In this document: piece after piece, positions 28,360-37,299 of the stretch
Layout of the letters: the number at the start of each line of letters is the position of its first letter
Numbering within the stretch: the first letter of the stretch is position 1
Assembly (NCBI RefSeq): GCF_009363555.1
Contig: NZ_CP045372.1
Coordinates: 3,111,501-3,175,500, forward strand
Length of the DNA: 64,000 bases
Source of the DNA: Sulfitobacter sp. THAF37
GTDB taxonomy: Bacteria > Pseudomonadota > Alphaproteobacteria > Rhodobacterales > Rhodobacteraceae
Reading direction: 5' to 3'
Notes under the pieces: generated by a model
The model's database searches: none
Seen by the model: only the letters and a program-made list of their open reading frames with translations
Told to the model about the DNA's origin: nothing
Translations under genes and position numbers: made by a program

Positions 28360-29169
28360 TCAGGCGGCGGTGAATGTGATCGGTCGTCGCAGGAACTGCG
28401 TTGCGCGGGAGCTGACCTGTTTGGGGTCGCCCGTCGTCAGGAAGGCGTCACCGCCCTTGCCCATCATGTCGGGATGCCGCCTCAGGTAATCCGCGAGGCT
28501 TTCCGCCACGAGATTCGCCTGACTGAACACCTCGACCCCGGCGCCCAGCGCATCCTGGAACGCCTCCTGCATCAGCGGATAATGGGTGCACCCGAGGATC
28601 GCCGCCTGCGGGGTCGGCATCTTGCGTTTCAGCGCATCGACATGGCTGCGCACCAGGGCCTCCGCGAGAATATAGTCGCCCTCTTCGATTGCGTCGACCA
28701 CACCGCCGCAGGCCTGCGCCTCCACATCCACGCCGATGGCGCGGAACGAAAGCTCCCGCTGAAAGGCGCGGCTTGCCACGGTTGCGGGGGTCGCGAAAAG
28801 CGCCACGTGGTTCAGCGCCACCTCGCGCGGCGGAGAATTGTCGCCCCACTGACGTTCGGTCAGCGCCTCGATCATCGGCACGAAGACACCCAGCACCCGT
28901 TTGTCCGCAGGCACCCAGGATTCCTGCATCCGCCTTAACGCCGCGGCCGAGGCCGTATTGCACGCCAGCACGACCAGATCGCAGCCCGCATCGAACAGCC
29001 GCTGCACCGCCGCGGTGGTCAGGTTGTAGATGTCGTCGGAGGTCCGCACGCCATAGGGCGCATTGGCGCTGTCTGCGAGATAGGCGAAATTCACCTCGGG
29101 CAAACGCGCCTGCACCGCCTGCCAGACGGTCAGACCGCCCAGCCCACTGTCAAAAATACCAACCGCCAT
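28360..29169 (-). CDS. murI: Glutamate racemase
   Basis: MurI makes D-glutamate for peptidoglycan. The 269-residue product starts [20 protein letters not shown], has the first catalytic Cys in [18 protein letters not shown] and the second in [19 protein letters not shown]. Length and motifs are normal. It is nine bases downstream of the acyltransferase gene and upstream of argC. Confidence 0.96.
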   Translation of the reverse strand: MAVGIFDSGLGGLTVWQAVQARLPEVNFAYLADSANAPYGVRTSDDIYNLTTAAVQRLFDAGCDLVVLACNTASAAALRRMQESWVPADKRVLGVFVPMIEALTERQWGDNSPPREVALNHVALFATPATVASRAFQRELSFRAIGVDVEAQACGGVVDAIEEGDYILAEALVRSHVDALKRKMPTPQAAILGCTHYPLMQEAFQDALGAGVEVFSQANLVAESLADYLRRHPDMMGKGGDAFLTTGDPKQVSSRATQFLRRPITFTAA

Positions 29170-29178
29170 GTCGTCCCT

Positions 29179-30060
29179 TCAGGCACGGTGCCTTGCTTCG
29201 AATTCATACCCCAGCTCATGTGCATGAACCGGGGTTGGGGACAACTCATATGTGGCTTTGCGCAGGAAATCCATCATCGCTTTTGCATCGCCGCGAAGCG
29301 GGTCCAGAACGTCACGCCGCAGCGGCGCGCCGATCGACACGCGCACCGGCGTATCGACCCGTTTTCGGAACTCCTTGATCAGCAATCCCATGCGCAGCGT
29401 GGAATGCAGGTGGCTGGCAATCTGGAACATGCGGCTGCATTGACCGTCGAAGAAGACGGGCACGACGGTCGCATCGGACTTGGCGATCATGCGGGCGGTA
29501 AAGCCGCGCCAACCCGGATCCATGGGCCGCGAAAAGGGTCTGGCTGCCGTGCTGACGGTGCCGCCGGGAAAGATACCGATCGTGCCGCCCTGTCCAAGGT
29601 ATGCCAGCGCCCTGCGCCGGGTGTCGAGATTCTGCGCCAGCGCCTCGCGGGTCTGGGAAAAGTCGATGGGCAGCAGGTGCTGGTTGAGGTCAGGCGCACG
29701 GTTCAGCGCCGCGTTGGCCAGTAGCCTGAAATCCCCCCGCGTGCGTGACATCATGTGACCCAGCATCAGGCCGTCAAGAATGCCGTAGGGATGATTGGCG
29801 ATAAAGATCACAGGGCCGTCGCGCGGAATGTCGTCCAGGCTGCCCGACACCACGTCCAGCGTCAGCCCGTAGCGCGCGACCATCACATCGAAAAAGCACG
29901 CCCCGGCGCCGATCTCCTGTTCGTATCCCACCGCCCGCCGGATCAGATCAAGGCGCCCGGTGGAATTCTCCATCAGTCGGATCAGCGCCCGCCCCCCGCG
30001 GCTTTGCGCGGACCAGGAATAGGAAATATCGCGGGCCGGGGCCGGGCTCAGTTTCGGCAT
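29179..30060 (-). CDS. Lysophospholipid acyltransferase family protein
   Basis: The 293-residue product resembles PlsC/OlsA-type acyltransferases that acylate lysolipids. The first motif is VIFIANHPYGILDGLML, an HX5D form rather than the usual HX4D, like some COG3176-linked members. The later motifs GTIGIFPGGTVST and VVPVFFDGQCSRMFQIASH are in the expected order. There is no clear signal or strong membrane helix, so it may associate peripherally with the membrane. Substrate (glycerophospholipid or ornithine lipid) cannot be decided from sequence. It is co-directional with murI, nine bases away. Confidence 0.82.
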   Translation of the reverse strand: MPKLSPAPARDISYSWSAQSRGGRALIRLMENSTGRLDLIRRAVGYEQEIGAGACFFDVMVARYGLTLDVVSGSLDDIPRDGPVIFIANHPYGILDGLMLGHMMSRTRGDFRLLANAALNRAPDLNQHLLPIDFSQTREALAQNLDTRRRALAYLGQGGTIGIFPGGTVSTAARPFSRPMDPGWRGFTARMIAKSDATVVPVFFDGQCSRMFQIASHLHSTLRMGLLIKEFRKRVDTPVRVSIGAPLRRDVLDPLRGDAKAMMDFLRKATYELSPTPVHAHELGYEFEARHRA

Positions 30061-30123
30061 GACTGCACCTGCAATCCATCTCTGCCTGTATCATATCGGC
30101 AGAATGCGACAGGTGCGTGACAG

Positions 30124-33100
30124 CTATTCCGCCGCCTTCGCGGTCTCCGCCCCTCCGGCGCGGATCACCGACAGCAGTTCCTCGCGCCGTTTGGCGGCCT
30201 TGGCTTCGTTGGCCTGTTTCACCGGGCCGAAGCCACGGATCTGCAAGGGAAGCTCCGCCAGCGCCACGATGGCATCCCGGGTCCGATCTGTCAGCTTGGG
30301 CAGCACCTCGGCCATGTCGGTCTCGTACTGCTTGATCAGCGCACGCTCCATCTTGCGCTCCTGGGTGTAGCCGAACACATCCAGCGGCGTGCCGCGCAGG
30401 CGCTTCATGCCCGCCATCATCCGCAGCGGTCCTTGCAGCCACTGGCCGAATTCCCGCTTGACCGGGCGGCCGTCCGGCCCCTGTTTCGAGATGATCGGCG
30501 GCGCCATGTGAAAGGTCATCCTGAAGTCGCCGTCAAACTCTGCCGCCGCCTTTTCCCGGCTGCGCAGCAGCAGGCGGGCGACCTCGTATTCGTCCTTGTA
30601 GGACAAGAGCTTGTGATAGCCCAGCGCCACGGCTTCCTTGACCCTGGGATCGCTGATCCGGTCCAGCATCTTGCCATAGCGTTTGGCCAGTCCCTTGCCC
30701 TGATAGCCGGTCAGATGCTCCTTGCGATAGGCGATCCTGTCATCCAGCGACTTGGGCAGTGACACGACCTTGGGCGTGATGACCGCTGCCGCATCCTCGG
30801 GATAAAGCACCGCCCAGCGCCCGATCTCGAAGGCGCGCAGGTTACGCTCGACCGCGGCGCCGTTCAGACGGATCGCGTCCTCGATGGCCTCGAAGCTCAG
30901 CGGGATCAGGCCCTTTTGCCAGGCCCCGCCAAAGACCATCATGTTGGAATAGATGCTGTCGCCCAGCGCCGCCTTGGCCAGATCCGAGGCATCGAACAGC
31001 GCCACATCCTGCTTCAGCCGCGCCTCAAGCGCCAGCGACAACCGGTCGTAGGGCATGTTGAATTCGGTATCGCGGGTGAATTCACCGGTGATGATCTGAT
31101 GCGCGTTGACCACCGCGCCGGTGCGCCCCGCCCGCGTCAGACCAAGCGTCTTGTGACCTGCCGACACCACAAGGTCCCCGCCGATCAGCGCGTCGGCCTC
31201 GCCGGTGGCGACCCGGATGGCGCTGATGTCCTCGGGACGCTCCGCGATGCGGCAGTGGATATGGACCGCGCCGCCCTTCTGGGCAAGGCCCGCCATCTCC
31301 ATCATGCCCGCGCCTTTGCCGTCGAGCTGGGCGGCCTGGGCCAGCACCGCGCCGATGGTGACAACGCCGGTGCCCCCGACGCCGGTGATCACGACGTTAT
31401 GGGTGCCCTTGATCGCCGGAAGAACGGGCGCAGGCAGGTCGGGGATGTCGATCTTTGTGGTGGGGTCCTTGCGCACCTGCGCCCCTTCCAGCGTCACGAA
31501 GGATGGACAGAACCCCTTCAAGCACGAGAAATCCTTGTTGCACGAGGACTGGTCGATCGCGCGTTTGCGGCCCAGCTCGGTCTCCTGCGGGACGATGGAC
31601 ACGCAGTTCGACTGCACGCCACAGTCCCCGCAGCCCTCACAGACGTCGGTGTTGATAAAGACGCGCTTGTCCGGGTCGGGAAACAAACCGCGCTTGCGCC
31701 GGCGGCGTTTCTCGGCGGCGCAGGTCTGAATATAGACGATGGCACTGACGCCCTCGATCTGCTCGAACTGCTTTTGCACGTTCATCAGCTCGGCGCGTTC
31801 ATGCAGCGGCACGCCCTTGAATGCGGCGAAATCCACGTCTTCCTTCTCGTCATAGACGACCGCCAGATCCTTGACACCCATCGCGCGCAGTTCCGCCACG
31901 ATGCGCGGCGCGTCGAGATCGCCCTCGTTGTGCTGGCCGCCGGTCATGGCCACCGCGTCGTTGTAGAGGATCTTGAAGGTGATGTTCGTCTTGGCCGAGA
32001 TAGCGGCGCGGATCGCCTGCACGCCCGAATGGTTGTAGGTACCGTCACCGAGGTTCTGGAAAACGTGCTTGCGGGTGGAAAAGGGCGCCTCCCCGATCCA
32101 GTTCGCGCCTTCCCCGCCCATATGGGTAAAGCCTGTCGTTTCGCGGTCCATCCACTGCACCATGTAGTGACAGCCGATGCCCGCGTAGGCGCGTGCGCCC
32201 TCCGGCAGTTTGGTCGATGTGTTGTGCGGACAGCCTGAGCAGAAATAGGGCAGCCGCGCCGCGATGTCTTCGGCATTGTCGGCCCGGCGCGCGTCATCCA
32301 GCGCCTCCAGACCTACCCGGATGCCGTCCGTCTCGCGGCCCTCTTCCAGCAGGATGCCGCCCAGTTTCTCGGCAATCCAGATCGGATCCAGCGCACCGCG
32401 CGTCGGGAACAACTCCTCTCCATGCTCCATGCCCGCACCGGACTTGTGCCAGCCATAGACGCGGCGATTCTTGTCGTGGAACAGCGCCTCCTTGATCTGG
32501 ATCTCGATCAGCTTGCGCTTTTCCTCGACCACGACGATCAGGTCGAGCCCATCGGCCCAGTCGTGGAAACCCTGCATGTCCAGCGGGAAGGTCTGCCCCA
32601 CCTTGTAGAGCGTCAGGCCCAGCCGTTCGGCTTCGTTCTCGTCGATGTTGAGCAGGCTCATGGCGTGCACGAGATCGAGCCAGTTCTTGCCGGCCGCGAC
32701 AAGACCGATCTTGGCCCCCCGCTTGCCCCACATCCGCTTGTCCATCTTGTTGGCGTGCGAAAAGGTTTCGGCTGCAAACCGCTTGTAGTCGATCATCCGC
32801 GCCTCCTGCAGGTGCGGTGTGTCCTGCAGCCGAATGTTCAGCCCGCCCTCGGGCATGTCGAACTCCGGTACAGTCAGTTTCATCCGGTGCGGATCGCCGT
32901 TGACCACACTGGTCGCCTCGACCGTGTCCTTCATCGTCTTGAGGCCCACCCAAAGGCCGGAAAACCGGCTGAGCGCCCAGCCATAAATCCCGTAATCCAG
33001 AATTTCCTGCACACCCGCCGGGCTGACCACCGGCATATAGGCATCCACCATCGCCCATTCCGACTGGTGCAGCACGGTCGAAGATTCGCCGGTATGGTCG

Positions 33101-33537
33101 TCGCCCATCGCCATCAGGACACCACCATGCCTGCTGGTGCCTGCCATATTGGCATGGCGCATCACGTCGCCCGACCGGTCCACCCCGGGCCCCTTGCCGT
33201 ACCACAGCCCGAAAACGCCGTCGTATCTGCCCTCGCCGCGCAGTTCGGCCTGCTGCGACCCCCAAAGCGCGGTTGCCGCCAGATCCTCGTTCAGCCCCGG
33301 CTCAAAGCGCACCTGGTGTTCGGTCAGAACCTTCTCGGCCCGCGCCATCTGCAGGTCCACCGCCCCCAGCGGGCTGCCACGGTATCCGGTGACATAGCCG
33401 GCGGTGTTCAGCCCTGCGGCCCTGTCCCGCGCCGATTGCATCAACATCATCCGCACCAGCGCCTGCGTGCCATTCAGCAACACAGGGCTCTTTTCCAGGT
33501 CGAAACGGTCGTTGAGTGAAATCTTCTGCGTCGTCAT
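30124..33537 (-). CDS. Indolepyruvate ferredoxin oxidoreductase, fused alpha and beta subunits
   Basis: The 1137-residue enzyme oxidatively decarboxylates aryl 2-oxo acids such as indolepyruvate to acyl-CoA, with ferredoxin as acceptor. The N-terminal half is IorA-like: VTGYRGSPLGAVDLQMARAE, then the thiamine-diphosphate segment NLGDGTYNHSGVQAIRAA near residue 495. It ends with the iron-sulfur cysteines CEGCGDCGVQSNC near residue 632. The C-terminal half is IorB-like (VVITGVGGTGVVTIGAVLAQ, GLAQKGGAVHIHCRI) with an extra tail. The start follows GGGGAGG. A LysR gene is divergent and shares the intergenic region. It probably serves amino-acid (Trp, Phe, Tyr) catabolism. Confidence 0.93.
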   Translation of the reverse strand: MTTQKISLNDRFDLEKSPVLLNGTQALVRMMLMQSARDRAAGLNTAGYVTGYRGSPLGAVDLQMARAEKVLTEHQVRFEPGLNEDLAATALWGSQQAELRGEGRYDGVFGLWYGKGPGVDRSGDVMRHANMAGTSRHGGVLMAMGDDHTGESSTVLHQSEWAMVDAYMPVVSPAGVQEILDYGIYGWALSRFSGLWVGLKTMKDTVEATSVVNGDPHRMKLTVPEFDMPEGGLNIRLQDTPHLQEARMIDYKRFAAETFSHANKMDKRMWGKRGAKIGLVAAGKNWLDLVHAMSLLNIDENEAERLGLTLYKVGQTFPLDMQGFHDWADGLDLIVVVEEKRKLIEIQIKEALFHDKNRRVYGWHKSGAGMEHGEELFPTRGALDPIWIAEKLGGILLEEGRETDGIRVGLEALDDARRADNAEDIAARLPYFCSGCPHNTSTKLPEGARAYAGIGCHYMVQWMDRETTGFTHMGGEGANWIGEAPFSTRKHVFQNLGDGTYNHSGVQAIRAAISAKTNITFKILYNDAVAMTGGQHNEGDLDAPRIVAELRAMGVKDLAVVYDEKEDVDFAAFKGVPLHERAELMNVQKQFEQIEGVSAIVYIQTCAAEKRRRRKRGLFPDPDKRVFINTDVCEGCGDCGVQSNCVSIVPQETELGRKRAIDQSSCNKDFSCLKGFCPSFVTLEGAQVRKDPTTKIDIPDLPAPVLPAIKGTHNVVITGVGGTGVVTIGAVLAQAAQLDGKGAGMMEMAGLAQKGGAVHIHCRIAERPEDISAIRVATGEADALIGGDLVVSAGHKTLGLTRAGRTGAVVNAHQIITGEFTRDTEFNMPYDRLSLALEARLKQDVALFDASDLAKAALGDSIYSNMMVFGGAWQKGLIPLSFEAIEDAIRLNGAAVERNLRAFEIGRWAVLYPEDAAAVITPKVVSLPKSLDDRIAYRKEHLTGYQGKGLAKRYGKMLDRISDPRVKEAVALGYHKLLSYKDEYEVARLLLRSREKAAAEFDGDFRMTFHMAPPIISKQGPDGRPVKREFGQWLQGPLRMMAGMKRLRGTPLDVFGYTQERKMERALIKQYETDMAEVLPKLTDRTRDAIVALAELPLQIRGFGPVKQANEAKAAKRREELLSVIRAGGAETAKAAE

Positions 33538-33582
33538 GGCGTCCTCCCCAGGGGCGAATGTCTCGCTTTATACGGGATATAT

Positions 33583-33601
33583 AGGTCATTGATGCTGACC
33601 T
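33583..33601. promoter_or_regulatory. Candidate operator between the oxidoreductase and LysR genes
   Basis: An inverted repeat AGGTCA-N7-TGACCT lies 46 bases upstream of the oxidoreductase start, in the 167-bp region shared with the divergent LysR gene. It is embedded in an A+T-rich stretch. The spacing is compatible with a dimeric regulator; which one is not known. Confidence 0.45.
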
Positions 33602-33704
33602 GTATAGGTAGTTTTTGACGAAACACTGGCAATAATCCTGCGCACCGCCTTTATATTATCTCCATTTAGAGTAGAGACGAGCAAAGCCAAAGAAAGCGCC
33701 GATC

Positions 33705-34610
33705 ATGGATTGGGACAAACTCAGAATCTTTCACGCTGTCGCCGATGCCGGTTCGCTCACCCACGCGGGGGACAAACTGAACCTGTCCCAATCCGCCGTC
33801 AGCCGGCAGATCCGCGGGCTGGAAGAGCAATTGAATACCAACCTCTTTCACCGCCACGCCCGGGGGCTGATCCTGACGGAACAGGGTGAGCTGCTGTTCG
33901 ACGCCACGCGGTCGATGACAAAACGTGTCGATGCCGCCACCGCGCGCATCCGCGACAGCGAGGAAGAAGTCTTTGGCCAGCTGCGCGTCACCACCACCAC
34001 CGGGTTCGGCACCTTGTGGCTGGCCCCCCGGATGCCCAAGCTCTACGAGAAATACCCTGACCTGTCGGTCGATCTGATGCTCGAAGAACGGGTGCTTGAC
34101 CTGCCGATGCGCGAAGCCGACGTGGCCATCCGGATGAAGGAACCCAGCCAGGCGGACCTGATCCGCAAGAAGCTGATGATGATCCGCATGTGTCTGTATG
34201 CAACCCCCGCCTACCTCGACATCAACGGAACACCCAAGCAGATCGAAGACCTTCAGGACCACCGCCTGATCTGCCAGAACACCGACAGCGCACAGGTCGC
34301 CGCGGGGCAGAACCTCGTCCAGCAGATCATGCTGAACGACGTGCGGTCCCTGCTGACGGTGAACAATTACTTCGGCGTGTTGCAGGGCGTGCTGCACGAT
34401 CTCGGTATCGGGGTGTTGCCGGACTACCTGGTGCAGGATTTTCCCAACCTCGTGCAGGTGCTGCCGGACACCGAGTCGGCTGATGTTCCCGTCTTTCTCG
34501 CCTACCCCGAGGAACTGCGGCAGTCCAAGCGGGTCGCCGCCTTCCGCGACTTTGTGCAGGATGAGATCATCACCTACCGTAAGCGCCTGCGGGACAAGGA
34601 AAACAGCTAG
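33705..34610 (+). CDS. LysR family transcriptional regulator
   Basis: The 301-residue protein has the N-terminal winged helix-turn-helix (MDWDKLRIFHAVADAGSLTH, then SQSAVSRQIRGLEEQL) and the periplasmic-binding-like effector domain (GQLRVTTTTGFGTLWLAPRM, LPDYLVQDFPNLVQVLP). Length and layout are normal. It is divergent from the indolepyruvate oxidoreductase gene, the most likely target. The effector ligand is unknown. Confidence 0.92.
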   Translation: MDWDKLRIFHAVADAGSLTHAGDKLNLSQSAVSRQIRGLEEQLNTNLFHRHARGLILTEQGELLFDATRSMTKRVDAATARIRDSEEEVFGQLRVTTTTGFGTLWLAPRMPKLYEKYPDLSVDLMLEERVLDLPMREADVAIRMKEPSQADLIRKKLMMIRMCLYATPAYLDINGTPKQIEDLQDHRLICQNTDSAQVAAGQNLVQQIMLNDVRSLLTVNNYFGVLQGVLHDLGIGVLPDYLVQDFPNLVQVLPDTESADVPVFLAYPEELRQSKRVAAFRDFVQDEIITYRKRLRDKENS

Positions 34611-34699
34611 CCATGCGCAACGCGCATACCGGACATGCTGTGAAAATTGCAAAACTGACTTGATCCGATGCGTGCTGCTGCCTAATTGAGCGATATGAA

Positions 34700-34787
34700 G
34701 ATTGAAGCGCTTCGAACATGTTTCTGGCGCATCGCTTCATACCTCCCTGTTGGACTTGGGCCGAGCTTCGTGCTCGGCCTTTTTTTT
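34700..34787 (+). ncRNA. Probable small RNA with anti-Shine-Dalgarno motif, alpha-r8 (suhB/MmgR)-like
   Basis: A short transcript unit is suggested between the LysR gene and purL. It has a 5' stem (TGAAGCG at 34703-34709 with CGCTTCA at 34733-34739), then a pyrimidine-rich single strand ACCTCCCTGTTGGACTTGG, then a strong terminator (34759-34787). The CCTCCC core is complementary to Shine-Dalgarno sequences. From memory, the layout and the CTCCCTGTTGGACTTGGGCC segment resemble the alphaproteobacterial suhB/MmgR (alpha-r8) family, whose Sinorhizobium meliloti member affects polyhydroxybutyrate storage. Exact 5' end is not known. Confidence 0.62.
34759..34787 (+). terminator. Intrinsic terminator of the small RNA
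   Basis: An eight-base stem GGCCGAGC / GCTCGGCC (34759-34766 with 34772-34779), a TTCGT loop and eight T residues (34780-34787). It lies 133 bases before the purL start. Confidence 0.92.
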
Positions 34788-34920
34788 GCCCTTCCCCGGC
34801 CCCCGGCATCGGTGGCGGCTGCGGATCAAATCCGTCGCGGGTCGCGCGCAGCTTTGCCCTTTTCCCCTCACCGCGCTTCAATTAAGACGGGCCAAGCGAC
34901 GCCACCGGGGATACCAGCAC

Positions 34921-37080
34921 ATGACCGAACCTGAGATCACGCCAGAGATCATCAAAGCGCACGGGTTTACACCCGACGAATTCGCCGAGGTGAAGAAAAT
35001 TCTCGGGCGGGCGCCCAATTACACCGAGATGGGCATCTTCTCTGCCATGTGGAACGAACATTGTTCCTACAAGTCATCGAAGAAATGGCTGCGCACCCTG
35101 CCGACCACCGGCCCGCAGGTGATCTGCGGCCCCGGCGAAAACGCAGGCGTGGTGGATATCGGCGACGGCCAGGCCCTGGTCTTCAAGATGGAAAGCCACA
35201 ACCACCCCTCCTACATCGAGCCCTACCAGGGGGCCGCAACCGGCGTTGGCGGCATCCTGCGCGATGTCTTCACCATGGGCGCGCGGCCCATCGCGGCGAT
35301 GAACTCGCTCAGCTTCGGGCGGCCCGACCACCCCAAGACACGGCAGCTTGTTCATGGCGTGGTCGCGGGGGTCGGCGGCTACGGCAACTGCTTTGGCGTG
35401 CCCACCGTGGGCGGCGAAGTCCGCTTTGACGCGGCCTACGACGGCAACTGCCTGGTCAATGCCTTCGCGGCGGGCCTTGCCGATGCGGACAAGATTTTCT
35501 ACTCCGCCGCCAGCGGTGTCGGCATGCCGGTCGTCTACCTCGGTGCCAAGACAGGCCGCGACGGCGTCGGCGGGGCCACGATGGCATCGGCCGAATTCGA
35601 CGATACCATCGAGGAAAAGCGTCCCACCGTGCAGGTCGGCGACCCTTTCACCGAAAAGCGCCTGATGGAAGCCACGCTGGAACTCATGGCCACCGGTGCC
35701 GTGATCTCGATCCAGGACATGGGGGCTGCCGGCCTCACCTGTTCGGCGGTCGAGATGGGCGACAAGGGCGGCCTGGGCGTGCGGCTGAACCTCGAAGCGG
35801 TGCCGCAGCGCGAAGAGAACATGACCGCCTATGAAATGATGCTGTCGGAATCCCAGGAACGCATGCTCATGGTGCTCAAGCCCGAACTTGAGGCCGAAGC
35901 GCGCGCCGTCTTCGTCAAATGGGACCTCGATTTCGCGATTGTGGGCGAAACCATCGCAGAGGACCGGTTCCTCATCACCCTGAACGGAGAGGTCAAGGCG
36001 GACCTGCCGCTGAGCAAACTCGCCTCTACCGCCCCCGAATACGACCGCCCGTGGGAAGAGACCCCGCCCGCGGAGCCGCTGACCGATGTGCCAGGGGTCG
36101 ATCCCATCGACGGGCTGCGCGCGCTGCTGGCCGATCCCAACTACGCTTCCAAGGCCTGGGTGTACGAGCAATACGACACCATGGTCATGGGCGACAGCGC
36201 CCGCACGCCGGGTCTGGGCGCGGGCATCATACGGGTGCACGGCACCGAGAAATCCATCGCCTTCACCTCGGACGTGACACCGCGATACGTCAAGGCGAAC
36301 CCGGTCGAGGGCGGCAAGCAAGCGGTCGCCGAAGCCTACCGCAACCTCACTGCCGTGGGGGCGACGCCGCTGGCGACGACCGACAACATGAACTTCGGCA
36401 ACCCGGAAAAGCCCGCGATCATGGGCCAGTTCGTGGGCGCCATCAAAGGGATTGGCGCCGCGGTCGAGGCACTGGATATGCCCATCGTGTCCGGCAACGT
36501 CTCGCTCTATAACGAAACCGACGGGACCGCGATCCTGCCCACCCCGACCATCGGGGCGGTCGGGCTGATCAACCACCCCGATGACATCATCGGCTGCGAG
36601 GTGCGCGATGGCCATGTGGCGCTGGTGCTGGGCGAAACGACGGGCCACCTGGGCCAGTCCGCCCTGCTGGCGCGTGTCCACGGACGGGTGGAAGGCGACG
36701 CGCCGCCGGTCGACCTGGACACCGAACGTGCCCATGGCGATTTCATCCGCGCCAACCGGACCAATATCAAGGCCTGCACCGACCTCAGCGATGGCGGCCT
36801 GGCACTGGCCGCTTTCGAACTTGCCGAGAAATCCGGCGTCGGCGTCACGCTGGACACGGGCGATACCGCCACCCTCTTCGGCGAGGACCAGGCCCGCTAC
36901 CTGATCGCCTGCAACTTCGACCAGGCCGAGGCGCTGATGACGGCAGCCGGCGCCGCGGGTGTGCCGCTGTCCTATGTCGGCAAATTTGGCGGCAGCGAGG
37001 TAAGCTTCGGCAGCGTCTCTGCCCCGTTGGCCGACCTGTCAGAGACCTACCGCACCACCTTCGCCGCAACTTTCGCCTGA
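34921..37080 (+). CDS. purL: Phosphoribosylformylglycinamidine synthase subunit PurL
   Basis: PurL makes formylglycinamidine ribonucleotide in purine synthesis. The 719-residue size is the small type that works with separate PurQ and PurS subunits (not in this window). Visible segments are [20 protein letters not shown], the ATP/Mg region [40 protein letters not shown], and a second-half repeat [20 protein letters not shown] and [16 protein letters not shown]. The ATG at 34921 matches the family start ([15 protein letters not shown]); longer frames from 34702 would run through the small-RNA terminator. Confidence 0.96.
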   Translation: MTEPEITPEIIKAHGFTPDEFAEVKKILGRAPNYTEMGIFSAMWNEHCSYKSSKKWLRTLPTTGPQVICGPGENAGVVDIGDGQALVFKMESHNHPSYIEPYQGAATGVGGILRDVFTMGARPIAAMNSLSFGRPDHPKTRQLVHGVVAGVGGYGNCFGVPTVGGEVRFDAAYDGNCLVNAFAAGLADADKIFYSAASGVGMPVVYLGAKTGRDGVGGATMASAEFDDTIEEKRPTVQVGDPFTEKRLMEATLELMATGAVISIQDMGAAGLTCSAVEMGDKGGLGVRLNLEAVPQREENMTAYEMMLSESQERMLMVLKPELEAEARAVFVKWDLDFAIVGETIAEDRFLITLNGEVKADLPLSKLASTAPEYDRPWEETPPAEPLTDVPGVDPIDGLRALLADPNYASKAWVYEQYDTMVMGDSARTPGLGAGIIRVHGTEKSIAFTSDVTPRYVKANPVEGGKQAVAEAYRNLTAVGATPLATTDNMNFGNPEKPAIMGQFVGAIKGIGAAVEALDMPIVSGNVSLYNETDGTAILPTPTIGAVGLINHPDDIIGCEVRDGHVALVLGETTGHLGQSALLARVHGRVEGDAPPVDLDTERAHGDFIRANRTNIKACTDLSDGGLALAAFELAEKSGVGVTLDTGDTATLFGEDQARYLIACNFDQAEALMTAAGAAGVPLSYVGKFGGSEVSFGSVSAPLADLSETYRTTFAATFA

Positions 37081-37094
37081 ACCTTGGTTTCGGA

Positions 37095-37189
37095 GCCGCC
37101 TTTGCTTGCGCAAGGAAAGGCGGCGCGCGGGGCGGTTGCCAAGGGAAATCGCCGAGGGGCCCCTTTGGGGAGACGGCTATTTCCCTTGG
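37095..37189. other. Two consecutive large hairpins downstream of purL
   Basis: The first hairpin (37095-37124) pairs GCCGCCTTT with AAAGGCGGC and encloses CTTG/CAAG, so nearly all 30 bases pair. The second (37139-37189) pairs CCAAGGGAAAT with ATTTCCCTTGG, then GCCG with CGGC, with CCCC-TTT-GGGG inside. Neither has a T tract. The surrounding 219-bp gap between the convergent purL and VWA genes holds nothing else recognisable. It could be a repetitive extragenic element, an RNA-stability structure or a mobile-element remnant. Confidence 0.7.
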
Positions 37190-37299
37190 GAAGCGACGCG
37201 CGCGCTGCCATGACGGGCGCGATCAAAGACGGCGCCGAAATCCATTGGTTTTGGTGAGACCTGCAGCGGAAAACAATAATGTAATGCGCCCTTGGGCGC

